In this document: positions 8,449 to 17,233 of the stretch, in pieces | How the letters are laid out: the number at the start of each line of letters is the position of its first letter | Numbering within the stretch: position 1 is the stretch's first letter | Source: Micromonospora parathelypteridis | Lineage (GTDB): Bacteria > Actinomycetota > Actinomycetes > Mycobacteriales > Micromonosporaceae | Assembly: GCF_014201145.1 (NCBI RefSeq) | Contig: NZ_JACHDP010000001.1 | Location: 6,572,001-6,636,000, forward strand | DNA length: 64,000 nt | Reading direction: 5' to 3' | Made by a program: the position numbers and the translations under genes | The notes under the pieces: model-generated | Databases searched by the model: none | What the model was told of the DNA's origin: nothing | Seen by the model: the letters and a program-made list of their open reading frames with translations, nothing else

Positions 8449-9891
8449 GTGGTGAGCGAACGAGGCAAGGTGGGGCCGGTGCACAAGGTGCACAAGGGGC
8501 TCACGGCTGATGGCGCCGGTCTCGCCGGCGACCGGGTCGTGGCCGCGGGAAGCGCCGCCCGGGTGCTGGTCGGCGCCACCGCCCGGGCGCTGCGGGGCGA
8601 GGACTGCGCCGACCTTGGGCACACCGGGCCGACGTCGCGGTTCCCGGGCGCTCCGGAGCCGGTACGCCGCGCCGCGGTCACCCGGGCCGCTGGTCGGGTC
8701 GCGCTCACCGTGTCCCAGGTCGACGAGGTGGACGCCGCCCGGGTGGCCCGCTGGTTCGTCGACCAGTACCCCCGCCGGCGCTACCCCGGGGTGCTCATCG
8801 GCTCACCGCACGGCGCGGCGGCACACCTCGCGGTGGCTCTCGGCGTGCCGTGGCTGCCCGCCGGCTTCGAGATGACCGTGCACTGGTCCGACGGCGCGGT
8901 GGACCGCCCGGCGGACGCCCTGGAGCACGGCGAGGCACTCGCCACCCGGCTGCTCGCCGGCAACGCCGACCTGCACCTGCGCCAGGTGCACTGCCCGGCC
9001 AGCCGTGGCCCGCTGACCGGGGCGACCGTGTCGCTGACCGCCGCGTGGAGGGCCCTACCGGCCGCGTACGCGCAGTTCCTGGCCGACCGGCTGGTCCCGG
9101 GTGCCCCGGTGCTGCTGGTTCGTGACGCGCGCACCTGGCCGGTGCTGGAGCGCGGCCCCGGCCACAGCTTCCAGGTCGGAAGCCCCGCCAGCGGGCTCGA
9201 CCCGGTCGACTTCCACCCGGACAGCCACGCGCTGCGGCAGGTGCTGCGCTCCGTCGGCGGCGACGCGGCCCGGTGGGAGCCACCGGAGGTGTCCGTACCG
9301 TCGGGTTACGCCGAGCACGGCGTCGACTCGGGCTTCGAGCTGGCCGCGCGGGACTGGTCCGCGCGGCACGAGCACCCGCTGCACCGGGTGCTGGTGCCTC
9401 GGCCCGCGGCGCTGAGCGCGGGGGTGGCCGACCTGTACCGACGGTGGCTGCGCGGCGCCGGCAAGACCGGTGACCGGTTGGTGGTGGAGTGCGGCCGGTT
9501 GCTCGACCCGTGGCAGGTGGTGCGGGCGGGGCTGGTGCCGTACTGGTGTGAGAACGCCACCCGGCGCAGCGTCGACGAGGCCGAGTGGTGGTTGGCCGGC
9601 AGCGAGGCGTTCAGCTCGGTGGACGTGTTGCCCGAACCGCCCGGGGTGCGCTCACCCGCCCTCGCTGGGCTGCCGCAGTGGCTGGCGGTGGCCGGGTTCG
9701 GGCGGCGGCGTCGGGCGTTGGACCGGACCACCGCGCGGGGCTACCCGGTCACCTCGGTGCCCACCCGCCGGGCCACCGAGGTCCTGCGTGCCCAACCGTA
9801 CGACCTGCCCGCGCCGCCCTCGCTGGGGGCCGCCGAGGCGTTGGCCGTGCTCCGCGACAGCGGCGGCCACCAGGGGTTGCTGGTCTCCTGA
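8449..9891 (+). CDS. Protein of unknown family (about 480 residues)
   Basis: I recognise no family. From GTG 8449 the product is about 480 residues, mostly soluble, with an alpha/beta-looking N-terminal half. That half contains a Gly/Ala-rich stretch near IGSPHGAAAHLAVALGVPW and segments such as VLLVRDARTWPVLERG. The second half contains FELAARDWSARHEHPLHRVLVPRP, an aromatic-rich stretch around VPYWCENATRR, and a basic segment (GRRRRALD). The frame is open further upstream to 8299 but that part is low complexity. Codon use matches the neighbours. No partner genes overlap it. Confidence 0.6.
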   Translation: MVSERGKVGPVHKVHKGLTADGAGLAGDRVVAAGSAARVLVGATARALRGEDCADLGHTGPTSRFPGAPEPVRRAAVTRAAGRVALTVSQVDEVDAARVARWFVDQYPRRRYPGVLIGSPHGAAAHLAVALGVPWLPAGFEMTVHWSDGAVDRPADALEHGEALATRLLAGNADLHLRQVHCPASRGPLTGATVSLTAAWRALPAAYAQFLADRLVPGAPVLLVRDARTWPVLERGPGHSFQVGSPASGLDPVDFHPDSHALRQVLRSVGGDAARWEPPEVSVPSGYAEHGVDSGFELAARDWSARHEHPLHRVLVPRPAALSAGVADLYRRWLRGAGKTGDRLVVECGRLLDPWQVVRAGLVPYWCENATRRSVDEAEWWLAGSEAFSSVDVLPEPPGVRSPALAGLPQWLAVAGFGRRRRALDRTTARGYPVTSVPTRRATEVLRAQPYDLPAPPSLGAAEALAVLRDSGGHQGLLVS

Positions 9892-10114
9892 GGCGGAGCA
9901 CGCCGAAACTTCCTCGCGAACCCGGGGTCCCGTGATTGAGTACCTACGGAGCGGGAACATCGCTGGCTGCGACGGCCTGATTGCGCTGCGTAGAGGCGGT
10001 GTCGCCCGCTGGCATCCCAGTCACTGACCCACTTTTCCGGCCCGGTGCGTGGCTCGACCACGCGCACGACCGGTTTCCCGATCCGGGCGGGGGACCTTCC
10101 TGAGGGAGGCGCGG

Positions 10115-11257
10115 ATGTTCGGACAGACGAGCACGACCACGACCACACCACCACCCACCGATCGAGGTCTGGAGGATCTCGACGCGGCGGCACTGGCGTA
10201 CGCGGCCCGGATCGCCGGGCTCCCGCCGGAGCGGCGGGGGGAGGCCCGGGACGACCTGGTGCGCTTCGCGTTGCCGTTCGCCGGGCGGCTGGCCCGCCGA
10301 TACCGGGGCCGCGGGGAGCCGCTGGAGGACCTGGAGCAGGTGGCCCGGCTGGGGCTGGTCAACGCCGTCGACCGTTACGACCCGGAACGGGGCTCGTTCA
10401 CCGCGTACGCCGCGATCACCATCGTGGGGGAGATCAAACGGCATTTCCGGGACCGCACCTGGGGCGTACACGTGCCCCGCCGGCTGCGTGACCTGATCCT
10501 CGAGGTGGGGCAGGCCACCGCCGCACTGACCAGCGAACTGTCCCGTGCGCCGTCGGTGGCCGAACTGTCGGCCCGACTGGAGACGCCGGAGGAGGAGATC
10601 CTCGCCGCGTTGGAGTCGGCGGCCGGCTACAGCCCGGCCTCGCTCAACGCCCCGGTGGGCGGGGAGAGCTCCGCGGAGTTCGGTGACCTCGTCGGCGAGT
10701 CGGACAACGCGTTGGAATCGGTCGACGACCGGGTCACGGTGAGCGGGCTGCTGCACCGATTGCCCTGGCGTGAGCGGCGGATCCTGGCAATGCGCTTCTA
10801 CGGCAACCAGACCCAGGCGGAGATCGCCGCCCGGTTCGGCATCTCGCAGATGCACGTGTCCCGGCTGCTGTCCCGGGCGCTCACCTGGCTGCGTCAGGCG
10901 ATGCTCGCCGACGCGCCGCCGCCGTGGCAGAACGGCGCCGCCGAACCCGACCCGGGCAAGACCCGGATCTCGGTGAAGCAGAACGGCGACCGGGTGGTCG
11001 TCGAGGTCGGCGGCGAGATCGACCGCGACGGCGCGGACCAGCTGCGCCGGGCCATGCTGGAGGCGGTCACCGGTCAGCCCAGCGAGGTGGTCGTCGACCT
11101 GGTCGGCGCGGGCGGTTTCGACGCCGGTGGGATCGCCGCGCTGATGGCCGGGCACGAGGCGGCGGAGCGGACCGGGGTGCCGCTGCGGCTGACCCGGGTC
11201 CAGCCCGCGGTACGCCGCTCACTCACCGCCGCCGGCCTGGCCCCCGCCCGGGACTGA
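10115..11257 (+). CDS. SigB/SigF-family sigma factor fused to a C-terminal STAS domain
   Basis: A 380-residue fusion. Residues 45-115 are sigma region 2 (core-binding LARRYRGRGEPLEDLEQVA and the -10 recognition segment YAAITIVGEIKRHFRD), 120-200 region 3, and 210-262 region 4 with the helix-turn-helix TQAEIAARFGISQMHVSRLL. A short linker leads to a STAS domain at about 283-375. STAS domains normally act as separate anti-anti-sigma factors switched by serine phosphorylation. Here the usual D-S motif reads FDAGG (335-339), so the phospho-acceptor is absent. ATG 10115 follows GAGGGAGG. A strong hairpin follows the gene. Stress-type regulation is inferred from the family. Confidence 0.85.
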   Translation: MFGQTSTTTTTPPPTDRGLEDLDAAALAYAARIAGLPPERRGEARDDLVRFALPFAGRLARRYRGRGEPLEDLEQVARLGLVNAVDRYDPERGSFTAYAAITIVGEIKRHFRDRTWGVHVPRRLRDLILEVGQATAALTSELSRAPSVAELSARLETPEEEILAALESAAGYSPASLNAPVGGESSAEFGDLVGESDNALESVDDRVTVSGLLHRLPWRERRILAMRFYGNQTQAEIAARFGISQMHVSRLLSRALTWLRQAMLADAPPPWQNGAAEPDPGKTRISVKQNGDRVVVEVGGEIDRDGADQLRRAMLEAVTGQPSEVVVDLVGAGGFDAGGIAALMAGHEAAERTGVPLRLTRVQPAVRRSLTAAGLAPARD

Positions 11258-11290
11258 GGTCGCCGCCAGCCTCGCACAAGACGACAGGAT

Positions 11291-11321
11291 GAGGGCCGAC
11301 ACCCGGTGGGTGTCGGCCCTC
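11291..11321. terminator. Bidirectional terminator hairpin
   Basis: A perfect 14-bp stem (11291-11304 with 11308-11321) with a 3-nt loop lies between the convergent sigma-STAS and ctaD genes. No U-tract is visible, as is usual in high-GC actinobacteria. Confidence 0.8.
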
Positions 11322-11335
11322 GGGGCATACCCCGG

Positions 11336-13327
11336 TCAGCGTTCCTCGGGGTTGCCGTCGCTGTGCGGGTGGCGCCAGCGTTCGTGCGGCTTCGGCGCGT
11401 CCTCGGCGTCCTTGGGCGCGTCGCTCTGCTCGAAGCTCGGCCGGCGGACGCCCTCGGGCTCCGGCACGTCCACCGGCCGGGCACCGGACCGCGACCCCGG
11501 CTGGAAGTCGGTCGCGTCCTGGGCGCCGTGCGCGCCCTCGGCGGCCGGCGACTCCGGGGTGTGGTGTTCCATCCGCAACTCCTCGGCGAAGTGCTGCGGC
11601 GGCTTGGTGGTGCGCTGCGGCAGGTCCCGGCCCAGATCGGCGACGAGCGGGCCGTACTTCAGGTCGAAGGCGGGACGCTCGGACCGGATCCGGGGCATCC
11701 GGTCGAAGTTGCGCAGCGGCGGCGGGCAACTGGTGGCCCACTCCAGCGAGTTGCCGAAGCCCCACGGGTCGTCCACTGTCACCATCGCGCCGTAACGCCA
11801 GGACTTCCAGGCGTTGTAGATGAAGAACAGCGTGGACAGGCCGAGGATGAAGGCGAAGATGCTGGAGATCGTGTTGAGCGTGGTGAACCCGTCGGTGGGC
11901 AGGTAGTCGGCGTACCGGCGCGGCATGCCCTCGCTGCCCAGCCAGTGGTGCACCAGGAAGGTGCCGTGGAAGCCGATGAACATGGTCCAGAAGTGCGCCT
12001 TGCCGAGCCGCTCGTCGAGCAGTCGCCCGGTCATCTTGGGCCACCAGAAGTAGTAGCCGCCGAAGAGCGCGAAGACCACGGTGCCGAACACCACGTAGTG
12101 GAAGTGCGCCACCACGAAGTAGCTGTCGTGGGTGTGCCAGTCGACCGGCGGGCTGGCCAGCAGCACCCCGGTGAGGCCGCCGAGCAGGAAGGTGACCAGG
12201 AAGCCGATGGCGAACAGCATCGGCGTCTCGAAGGTGATCTGCCCCTTCCACATGGTGCCGATCCAGTTGAAGAACTTCACGCCGGTCGGCACCGCGATCA
12301 GGTAGCTGAGGATGCTGAAGAACGGCAGCAGCACCTGGCCGGTGGCGAACATGTGGTGCGCCCAGACCGTCATGGACAGCACGGTGATCGCGATGGTGGC
12401 CAGCACGATCCCGGTGTAGCCGAAGAGCGGCTTGCGGGAGAAGACCGGGATGATCTCGGTGATGATGCCGAAGAACGGCAACGCGATGATGTACACCTCG
12501 GGGTGGCCGAAGAACCAGAAGAGGTGCTGCCAGAGCATCGGGCCGCCGGTGGCCGCGTCGAACACGTGCGCGTTGAGCAACCGGTCGGCGGACAGCGCCA
12601 GCAGCGCGGCCGCCAGCAGCGGGAAAACGAGGATCACCAGCACGCTGGTGAACAGCATGTTCCAGGTGAAGATCGGCATCCGGAACATGGTCATGCCGGG
12701 CGCGCGCAGGGTGAGGATCGTGGTGATCAGGTTGACCGCGCCCAGGATGGTGCCGAGCCCGGAGACGACCAGGCCGACCACCCACATGTTCGCGCCCACG
12801 CCAGGGCTGTTCTCGACGCTGCTGAGCGGGCTGTACGCGGTCCACCCGAAGTCCGCCGAGCCGCCCGGGGCGAGGAACCCGCCGACCACCATCAGCCCGC
12901 CGAACAGGTACAGCCAGTAGGCGAGCGCGTTGAGGCGGGGGAACGACACGTCCGGTGCGCCGATCTGGATCGGCACGATGAAGTTGGCGAACCCGAACGC
13001 CGCGGGCGTGGCGAACAGCAGCAGCATCACCGCGCCGTGCGAGGTGAAGAGCTGGTTGTACTGCTCGGAGGAGAGGAACTGCATCCCCGGGCGGGCCAGC
13101 TCGGCGCGCATCAGCATCGCCTGGAGCCCGGCCAGCAGGAAGAACCCGAAGGACGTCAGCAGGTACAGCAGGCCGATCTGTTTGTGGTCGGTCGTCGCGA
13201 GAAACTTGATCAACGAGCTGCCGGGGACCGGCGCTCGTACCGCTCCCGGGAAACCCCCGAAACGGGCCGGTGCCAGGATCGCCGGGCCCCGATCGCGACC
13301 GGGTTCCGTGGTTACCCGCTTGGGCAT
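11336..13327 (-). CDS. ctaD: Cytochrome c oxidase subunit I
   Basis: A 663-residue haem-copper oxidase main subunit, which reduces O2 to water and pumps protons in the aerobic chain. Twelve transmembrane segments span residues 50-560. Haem and copper ligands are visible: H97 (TSHGAVM), the HPEVY motif with its His-Tyr cross-link, the HH pair in WAHHMF, and the two histidines in VAHFHYV that carry haem a3 and haem a. The last 90 or so residues form a charged, hydrophilic tail not needed for the core fold. No other cta genes are adjacent, so this may be a second or isolated copy. Confidence 0.95.
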   Translation of the reverse strand: MPKRVTTEPGRDRGPAILAPARFGGFPGAVRAPVPGSSLIKFLATTDHKQIGLLYLLTSFGFFLLAGLQAMLMRAELARPGMQFLSSEQYNQLFTSHGAVMLLLFATPAAFGFANFIVPIQIGAPDVSFPRLNALAYWLYLFGGLMVVGGFLAPGGSADFGWTAYSPLSSVENSPGVGANMWVVGLVVSGLGTILGAVNLITTILTLRAPGMTMFRMPIFTWNMLFTSVLVILVFPLLAAALLALSADRLLNAHVFDAATGGPMLWQHLFWFFGHPEVYIIALPFFGIITEIIPVFSRKPLFGYTGIVLATIAITVLSMTVWAHHMFATGQVLLPFFSILSYLIAVPTGVKFFNWIGTMWKGQITFETPMLFAIGFLVTFLLGGLTGVLLASPPVDWHTHDSYFVVAHFHYVVFGTVVFALFGGYYFWWPKMTGRLLDERLGKAHFWTMFIGFHGTFLVHHWLGSEGMPRRYADYLPTDGFTTLNTISSIFAFILGLSTLFFIYNAWKSWRYGAMVTVDDPWGFGNSLEWATSCPPPLRNFDRMPRIRSERPAFDLKYGPLVADLGRDLPQRTTKPPQHFAEELRMEHHTPESPAAEGAHGAQDATDFQPGSRSGARPVDVPEPEGVRRPSFEQSDAPKDAEDAPKPHERWRHPHSDGNPEER

Positions 13328-13451
13328 GGCTGCTCACCCCGTCGTGACGGCAGAAAGGACGGGCGTGCCTACCCGACCCTCTCACCATGTAACCAGGCCA
13401 GAGCGGAAATTTCGGTCAGATCGCCGGTACCGGCGCAAGCACCTCGAACCC

Positions 13452-14180
13452 TCAGGTGACCGGCAGCATCGCCCAGACAGCCTTACCCTGACCGGCCGGC
13501 ACGCTGCCCCACCGCTGGGCCAGTTCCCGGACCAGCAGCAATCCGCGCCCGCCCTCGGCGTGCAGGTCCGTCCCGCCCGGCCGGGCCTGGGCGCGGCTGC
13601 CGTCCACCACCGCCAGATGCAGGTACGGCCGGCGCAGGGTCACCGTCACCTGCATCGGCGTGCCGGCGTGCCGGACCACGTTGCCGACCAGTTCGCTCAG
13701 CACCAGCGCGGCGGGGCCGGACGCGTCGGGCAGGTTCCACCGCGTGCACGCGTCGGTGACCAGTTCCCGGGCACGGCGGCAGGCCTCGGCCACCGGCTCC
13801 AGCCGGGTCCGCATTCGCAGCGTGGCCGTCGCGCCGGCCACCCGGGTCGCCTCCGCGCAGTCCGCCGACACCGGGACCACCCGGCACGTGGTCGTCTCGG
13901 CCAGCCATCGCGCGGCGACCGGCGACGGGGCGCAGAGCACCACCGGCACGGCCGGCCACTCCTCGGCCCGGCGGGCGGTCGCGGCGAAGACGGACAGCGC
14001 CAGCCGGTCCTTGACGTTCACCTCGGCCAGGTCGACCACCAGCGCTTCCGGCTGGTCGACGAGCGCGTCGTTGAGCGCCTGGTGCACCGACCGCATGGTG
14101 CCCAGGTCCAGTGCGCCACGCAGCCGGACGACCGCCACCGGTGCCGTGGCGCGCACGTCGCAGGTGATCCGGCTGGACAT
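13452..14180 (-). CDS. STAS domain fused to a GHKL-type ATPase (anti-sigma-like regulator)
   Basis: A 242-residue protein. Residues 10-100 have a STAS-like pattern (VAVVRLRGALDLGTMRSVHQAL, then VVDLAEVNVKD), with no serine at the usual phospho-site. Residues 125-240 are a HATPase_c domain like RsbW/SpoIIAB kinases: N-box SELVGNVVRHA with N167, a reduced G1 box VVDGS, and G2 box GGRGLLLV. Such kinases phosphorylate anti-anti-sigma proteins and bind sigma factors. One chain here holds both switch modules. ATG 14180 is the chosen start; an open extension to 14318 looks non-conserved. It lies about 2 kb from the sigma-STAS fusion, a possible partner. Confidence 0.75.
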   Translation of the reverse strand: MSSRITCDVRATAPVAVVRLRGALDLGTMRSVHQALNDALVDQPEALVVDLAEVNVKDRLALSVFAATARRAEEWPAVPVVLCAPSPVAARWLAETTTCRVVPVSADCAEATRVAGATATLRMRTRLEPVAEACRRARELVTDACTRWNLPDASGPAALVLSELVGNVVRHAGTPMQVTVTLRRPYLHLAVVDGSRAQARPGGTDLHAEGGRGLLLVRELAQRWGSVPAGQGKAVWAMLPVT

Positions 14181-14289
14181 CGGCGCCCTCGATTCGCTGC
14201 TGGGTCGGGATCTGCCAACTACCCGAGGCCAGGCGACGCCAAACCGGACCGACAGCGAGGCGAGGCAGGTCACGGCCGGCGTCGGCAGG

Positions 14290-14748
14290 TCACGGACGGG
14301 GCCGCCCGGTGAGGACACCCAGCGCGATCATGCCGACGCCGAGGCCCAGGTGCAGCCAGTCGTCGGCGTCGTTGACCGGTAGGACGTTCGCCCCGGTGTC
14401 GTGGTCCACCGCCAGCCCGTAGAGCCACAGCACCAGGTAGATGGCGCCGCCGCCGATCAGGAACGCCCGAGCGCCGGTGACGGTCCGCGCCAGCACCAGA
14501 CCGGCCACCCCGAACACCAGGTGCACCAGGTTGTGCAGCACCGACACCTGGAAGACGCCGAACAGGTACGCGCCGGAGCCGTGCCCGGCGAAGCGCAGGG
14601 CGTCCATCCCGGTGGTGATCCCCGGCACGAAACCGAGCACCCCGACCAGCAGGAACAGCACCCCCACCGATGCCGCCGCGCGGCGGACCGGCGGCTTGCC
14701 GTCGGCCGGGTTGGGGCGGGCCCGGGAGTGCGCCATCGGTCCGACCAT
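14290..14748 (-). CDS. DUF4383 membrane protein
   Basis: A 152-residue protein with four transmembrane segments (about residues 23-43, 62-88, 95-115, 128-148). The pattern, including SVLHNLVHLVFGVAGL in the second helix, is that of DUF4383, a small actinobacterial membrane family without known function. GAGGAG lies upstream of ATG 14748, which decides the start; ATG 14736 is a second possibility. No coupled neighbours. Confidence 0.8.
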   Translation of the reverse strand: MVGPMAHSRARPNPADGKPPVRRAAASVGVLFLLVGVLGFVPGITTGMDALRFAGHGSGAYLFGVFQVSVLHNLVHLVFGVAGLVLARTVTGARAFLIGGGAIYLVLWLYGLAVDHDTGANVLPVNDADDWLHLGLGVGMIALGVLTGRPRP

Positions 14749-14843
14749 CACCGGCTCCTCGCTGGGCGGCGGGCATGAGCGCAGCCGGGCTACCCGGTGC
14801 CGCCGCCGACAAACCGCCGCCGACCGTCCGGCCGGGCCGAGGG

Positions 14844-16010
14844 TCAGGCCGGGAGCAGCCGTGGCGCGCTGACCCCCTGGCGGACCCGCTCGTACAACTC
14901 GACGTAGCGCTGCGCCATCACCGCGGGCGTGAACCGCTGCGCGGCCACCCGCCGGCACTCGTCGGGGTCGAGCAACTCGGCGGAGAGTACGAGGTCGTCC
15001 AGTTCCTCCTCGTCGGTGGTGAGCAGCCCGGTGCGGCCGTGCTCGATCAGCTCCGGCAGGCAGCCCCGGGCGGTGGCCACCACCGGCGTGCCCAGGGCGA
15101 GGGACTCGACGACCGCCGTGCCGCCCGGCTCCTCCCAGCGCAGCGGGAACAGCGACGCGCGGGCGCTGGCGAGCAGGTCGTCGCGCTCCTGACCGGCCAC
15201 CGTGCCGACCCAGCGGACCAGGTCACCGTCGACGTGCGGCGCCACCTCGTCGAGGAAGAACCGCACGTCCGGGTTCTGCCGCGCCTCGTCGCCGGCCGCG
15301 GCCAGATCGGCCGGCCGATGGTACGGCCCGACCGGCCCCGCCAGCACCAGCGGGACCCCGACCCGATGCGCGAGACGGGCACCCACGTCCTGCCCCTTGC
15401 CCGGGTTGATCCTGCCCAGGATGAGCAGGTGCTCGCCCTTGTCCGCTCGGGGCCGCCGCTCGGCGTCCACGGCGAGCGGGGTGGACAGGTGCACGTGCCC
15501 CACCGAGTGCTCGCGCAGCGCCAGTGGGGCCCGGGCCAACTGCGACGCGGAGACGCCGTTGACCCGAACCCGGTCGCCGCCGTCCAGGGCGCCGTAGAGC
15601 GCCGGGTGCTTGGCCAGGTCCCAGTGCAGGGTGTGCAGGGTCGGCGGGCCGGCCGGTCCCATCGCGGCGAGAGTGGCCAGCCCGACCGCCTCCACGTGGT
15701 CGTGCACCAGGTCGATGTCGTCTCGCGAGTGCAGCTCACGGACCACCCCGGCCAGGTGCGCCTGGGCGATCCCGCAGACCTGGTTGTACGGCCGCTGCAA
15801 GGCGGCGAACTGCCCGTCGGCGAAGACCGACACCTGCTCGTCCACCGGCAGGGTGCTGCTGTCCACCGAGGCGAGCACCACCCGCACGCCGAGTCGTCGC
15901 AGCTCCGGCACCAGCGTGGCGATCACGTTCTCGATGCCGCCGTAGCCGGGCGGTGGCACCGACAGCCACGGGCCGGCGTTCATGAGTACGGTCAGGCTCA
16001 TCCCGCCCAT
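14844..16010 (-). CDS. Glycosyltransferase family 4
   Basis: A 388-residue GT-B fold enzyme. The N-terminal half has the glycine loop PPPGYGGIENVIATLVPEL of GT4 acceptor domains. The C-terminal half has ILGRINPGKGQ (nucleotide-sugar domain entry) and the E-x7-E-type donor motif in EEPGGTAVVESLALGTPVVA. GT4 enzymes are retaining transferases acting on lipids, sugars or glycans; the acceptor is not known. ATG 16010 or 16001 could be the start. The gene is 13 nt downstream of the GpgS-like gene on the same strand, so the two probably form an operon for a glucosylated metabolite. Confidence 0.85.
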   Translation of the reverse strand: MGGMSLTVLMNAGPWLSVPPPGYGGIENVIATLVPELRRLGVRVVLASVDSSTLPVDEQVSVFADGQFAALQRPYNQVCGIAQAHLAGVVRELHSRDDIDLVHDHVEAVGLATLAAMGPAGPPTLHTLHWDLAKHPALYGALDGGDRVRVNGVSASQLARAPLALREHSVGHVHLSTPLAVDAERRPRADKGEHLLILGRINPGKGQDVGARLAHRVGVPLVLAGPVGPYHRPADLAAAGDEARQNPDVRFFLDEVAPHVDGDLVRWVGTVAGQERDDLLASARASLFPLRWEEPGGTAVVESLALGTPVVATARGCLPELIEHGRTGLLTTDEEELDDLVLSAELLDPDECRRVAAQRFTPAVMAQRYVELYERVRQGVSAPRLLPA

Positions 16011-16023
16011 CCCTTCCGGCCGG

Positions 16024-17040
16024 TCACGCGGCGGCCACCCGCCGACGGGGCACCTGGTGGCGCAGCTCGGCCAGCGGCGGACGCTCCTCGATGGACACGT
16101 CGCTGACCACGATCTCGCGGTCGAGGTTCGGCAACGTGTCCGAGCCGCCGCGACGGAACTGGGTCAGCATCGCCTCCGGCACCAACCCGGGGGTCGCCCA
16201 CCCGCGCCGCTGCAACCGGGACCACGCGGTCAACATGATCTGGGCGGACATCCGGCCGAGGGCCGCCGTGTCCTGGTGCCGGTGCTTGCGCTCACCGAGG
16301 TCGACCTGCGCCATCGCGTCCAGGCCGACCAGGTCGAGCAGGTCGATCATCATGGCCGTCTCCACGCCGTACCCGGAGACGAACGGCACCTGGGCCAACA
16401 CGTCGCGGCGTCCCGCGTACTCGCCGGCGAGGGGCTGCACGAAGCCGGCCAGCTCGGGCCAGAAGAGGTTGAGCAGCGGTCGGGCCATCAACTCGGTCAC
16501 CCGGCCCCCGCCGTCCTGCTCCACGTTGGCGGTGCCCACCAGAGGTCGGTGGTAGAAGCCCTTCACGAAGTCGACCGACGGGTCGGTCAGCAGCGGTCCG
16601 AGCAGCCCGCTCACGAAGTGCGGCCGGAACTCCCGCAGGTCGGCGTCGATGAACGCCACCACGTCACCCTCGGCGGCGGCCAGACCGGCCCAGAGCGCGT
16701 CGCCCTTGCCGGTCAGTCGGGGCAGCCCTCGGGTCATCGCGTCCTGGCTGACGACCTCCGCGCCGGCGGCACGAGCCACCTGGGCGGTACGGTCGGTCGA
16801 GCGTGAATCCACCACGATCAGCTCGTCGACCAGGGCGACCCGATCCATCAGGTGCTCTCGGATGGTCGACACGATCGCGCCGACGGTGGCCTCCTCGTTG
16901 CGTGCCGGCAGCACCACGCTGACCCGGGTCCCTCCCTTGGCACGCAGCAGCCGACGTGCCGGCCAGTCCGCCGCAGACGTCGTCCGGTACGTGGCCCAGG
17001 CCTCCACGACCGGTGACACGCTCGGTGTCGTATCCCGCAC
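16024..17040 (-). CDS. gpgS: Glucosyl-3-phosphoglycerate synthase (GT81)
   Basis: A 338-residue GT-A fold transferase that joins glucose from UDP-glucose to 3-phosphoglycerate, the first step to glucosylglycerate and, in mycobacteria, methylglucose lipopolysaccharides. Visible motifs are VVLPARNEEATVG (44-54), VDSRSTDRT (78-85) and the metal-binding DAD at 132-134 (AFIDADLREF). Also conserved are FVSGYGVETAMMIDLL and the ELGERKHRHQ-like segment. The GGAGGGG site 5 nt before GTG 17040 fixes the start; an upstream in-frame extension is not conserved. The gene leads an apparent two-gene operon with the GT4 enzyme. Confidence 0.85.
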   Translation of the reverse strand: MRDTTPSVSPVVEAWATYRTTSAADWPARRLLRAKGGTRVSVVLPARNEEATVGAIVSTIREHLMDRVALVDELIVVDSRSTDRTAQVARAAGAEVVSQDAMTRGLPRLTGKGDALWAGLAAAEGDVVAFIDADLREFRPHFVSGLLGPLLTDPSVDFVKGFYHRPLVGTANVEQDGGGRVTELMARPLLNLFWPELAGFVQPLAGEYAGRRDVLAQVPFVSGYGVETAMMIDLLDLVGLDAMAQVDLGERKHRHQDTAALGRMSAQIMLTAWSRLQRRGWATPGLVPEAMLTQFRRGGSDTLPNLDREIVVSDVSIEERPPLAELRHQVPRRRVAAA

Positions 17041-17233
17041 GGGCACCCCTCCGTTCGAGCGTGGAAAAACCGAAATTGGTTGTTCCCATTCCTCATCACG
17101 CGCTAACCGCTTTCTGGGCAACAGCTTGATCACGGGGGTTACGTCACTGCGTTCCCGGGGGATGAACGTTTGATTGCGCACACCCCAGGGGACTGCTCCC
17201 ATCACATAGGAAACGTCGTTGAAGGGGTGTCGG
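17041..17233. promoter_or_regulatory. Divergent intergenic region between the gpgS operon and the oxidoreductase operon
   Basis: This 193-nt gap has lower GC than its surroundings, with A/T runs such as GGAAAAACCGAAATT, as expected of a promoter region serving both divergent operons. I could not assign individual -35/-10 pairs with confidence. Confidence 0.35.

Noticed and set aside
11306..13459. Long open frame on the plus strand opposite ctaD (about 717 codons).
   Set aside because: It is antisense to a clear cytochrome oxidase gene; composition is Asp/Glu/His/Gln-rich as expected for a shadow frame in high-GC DNA, with no domain.
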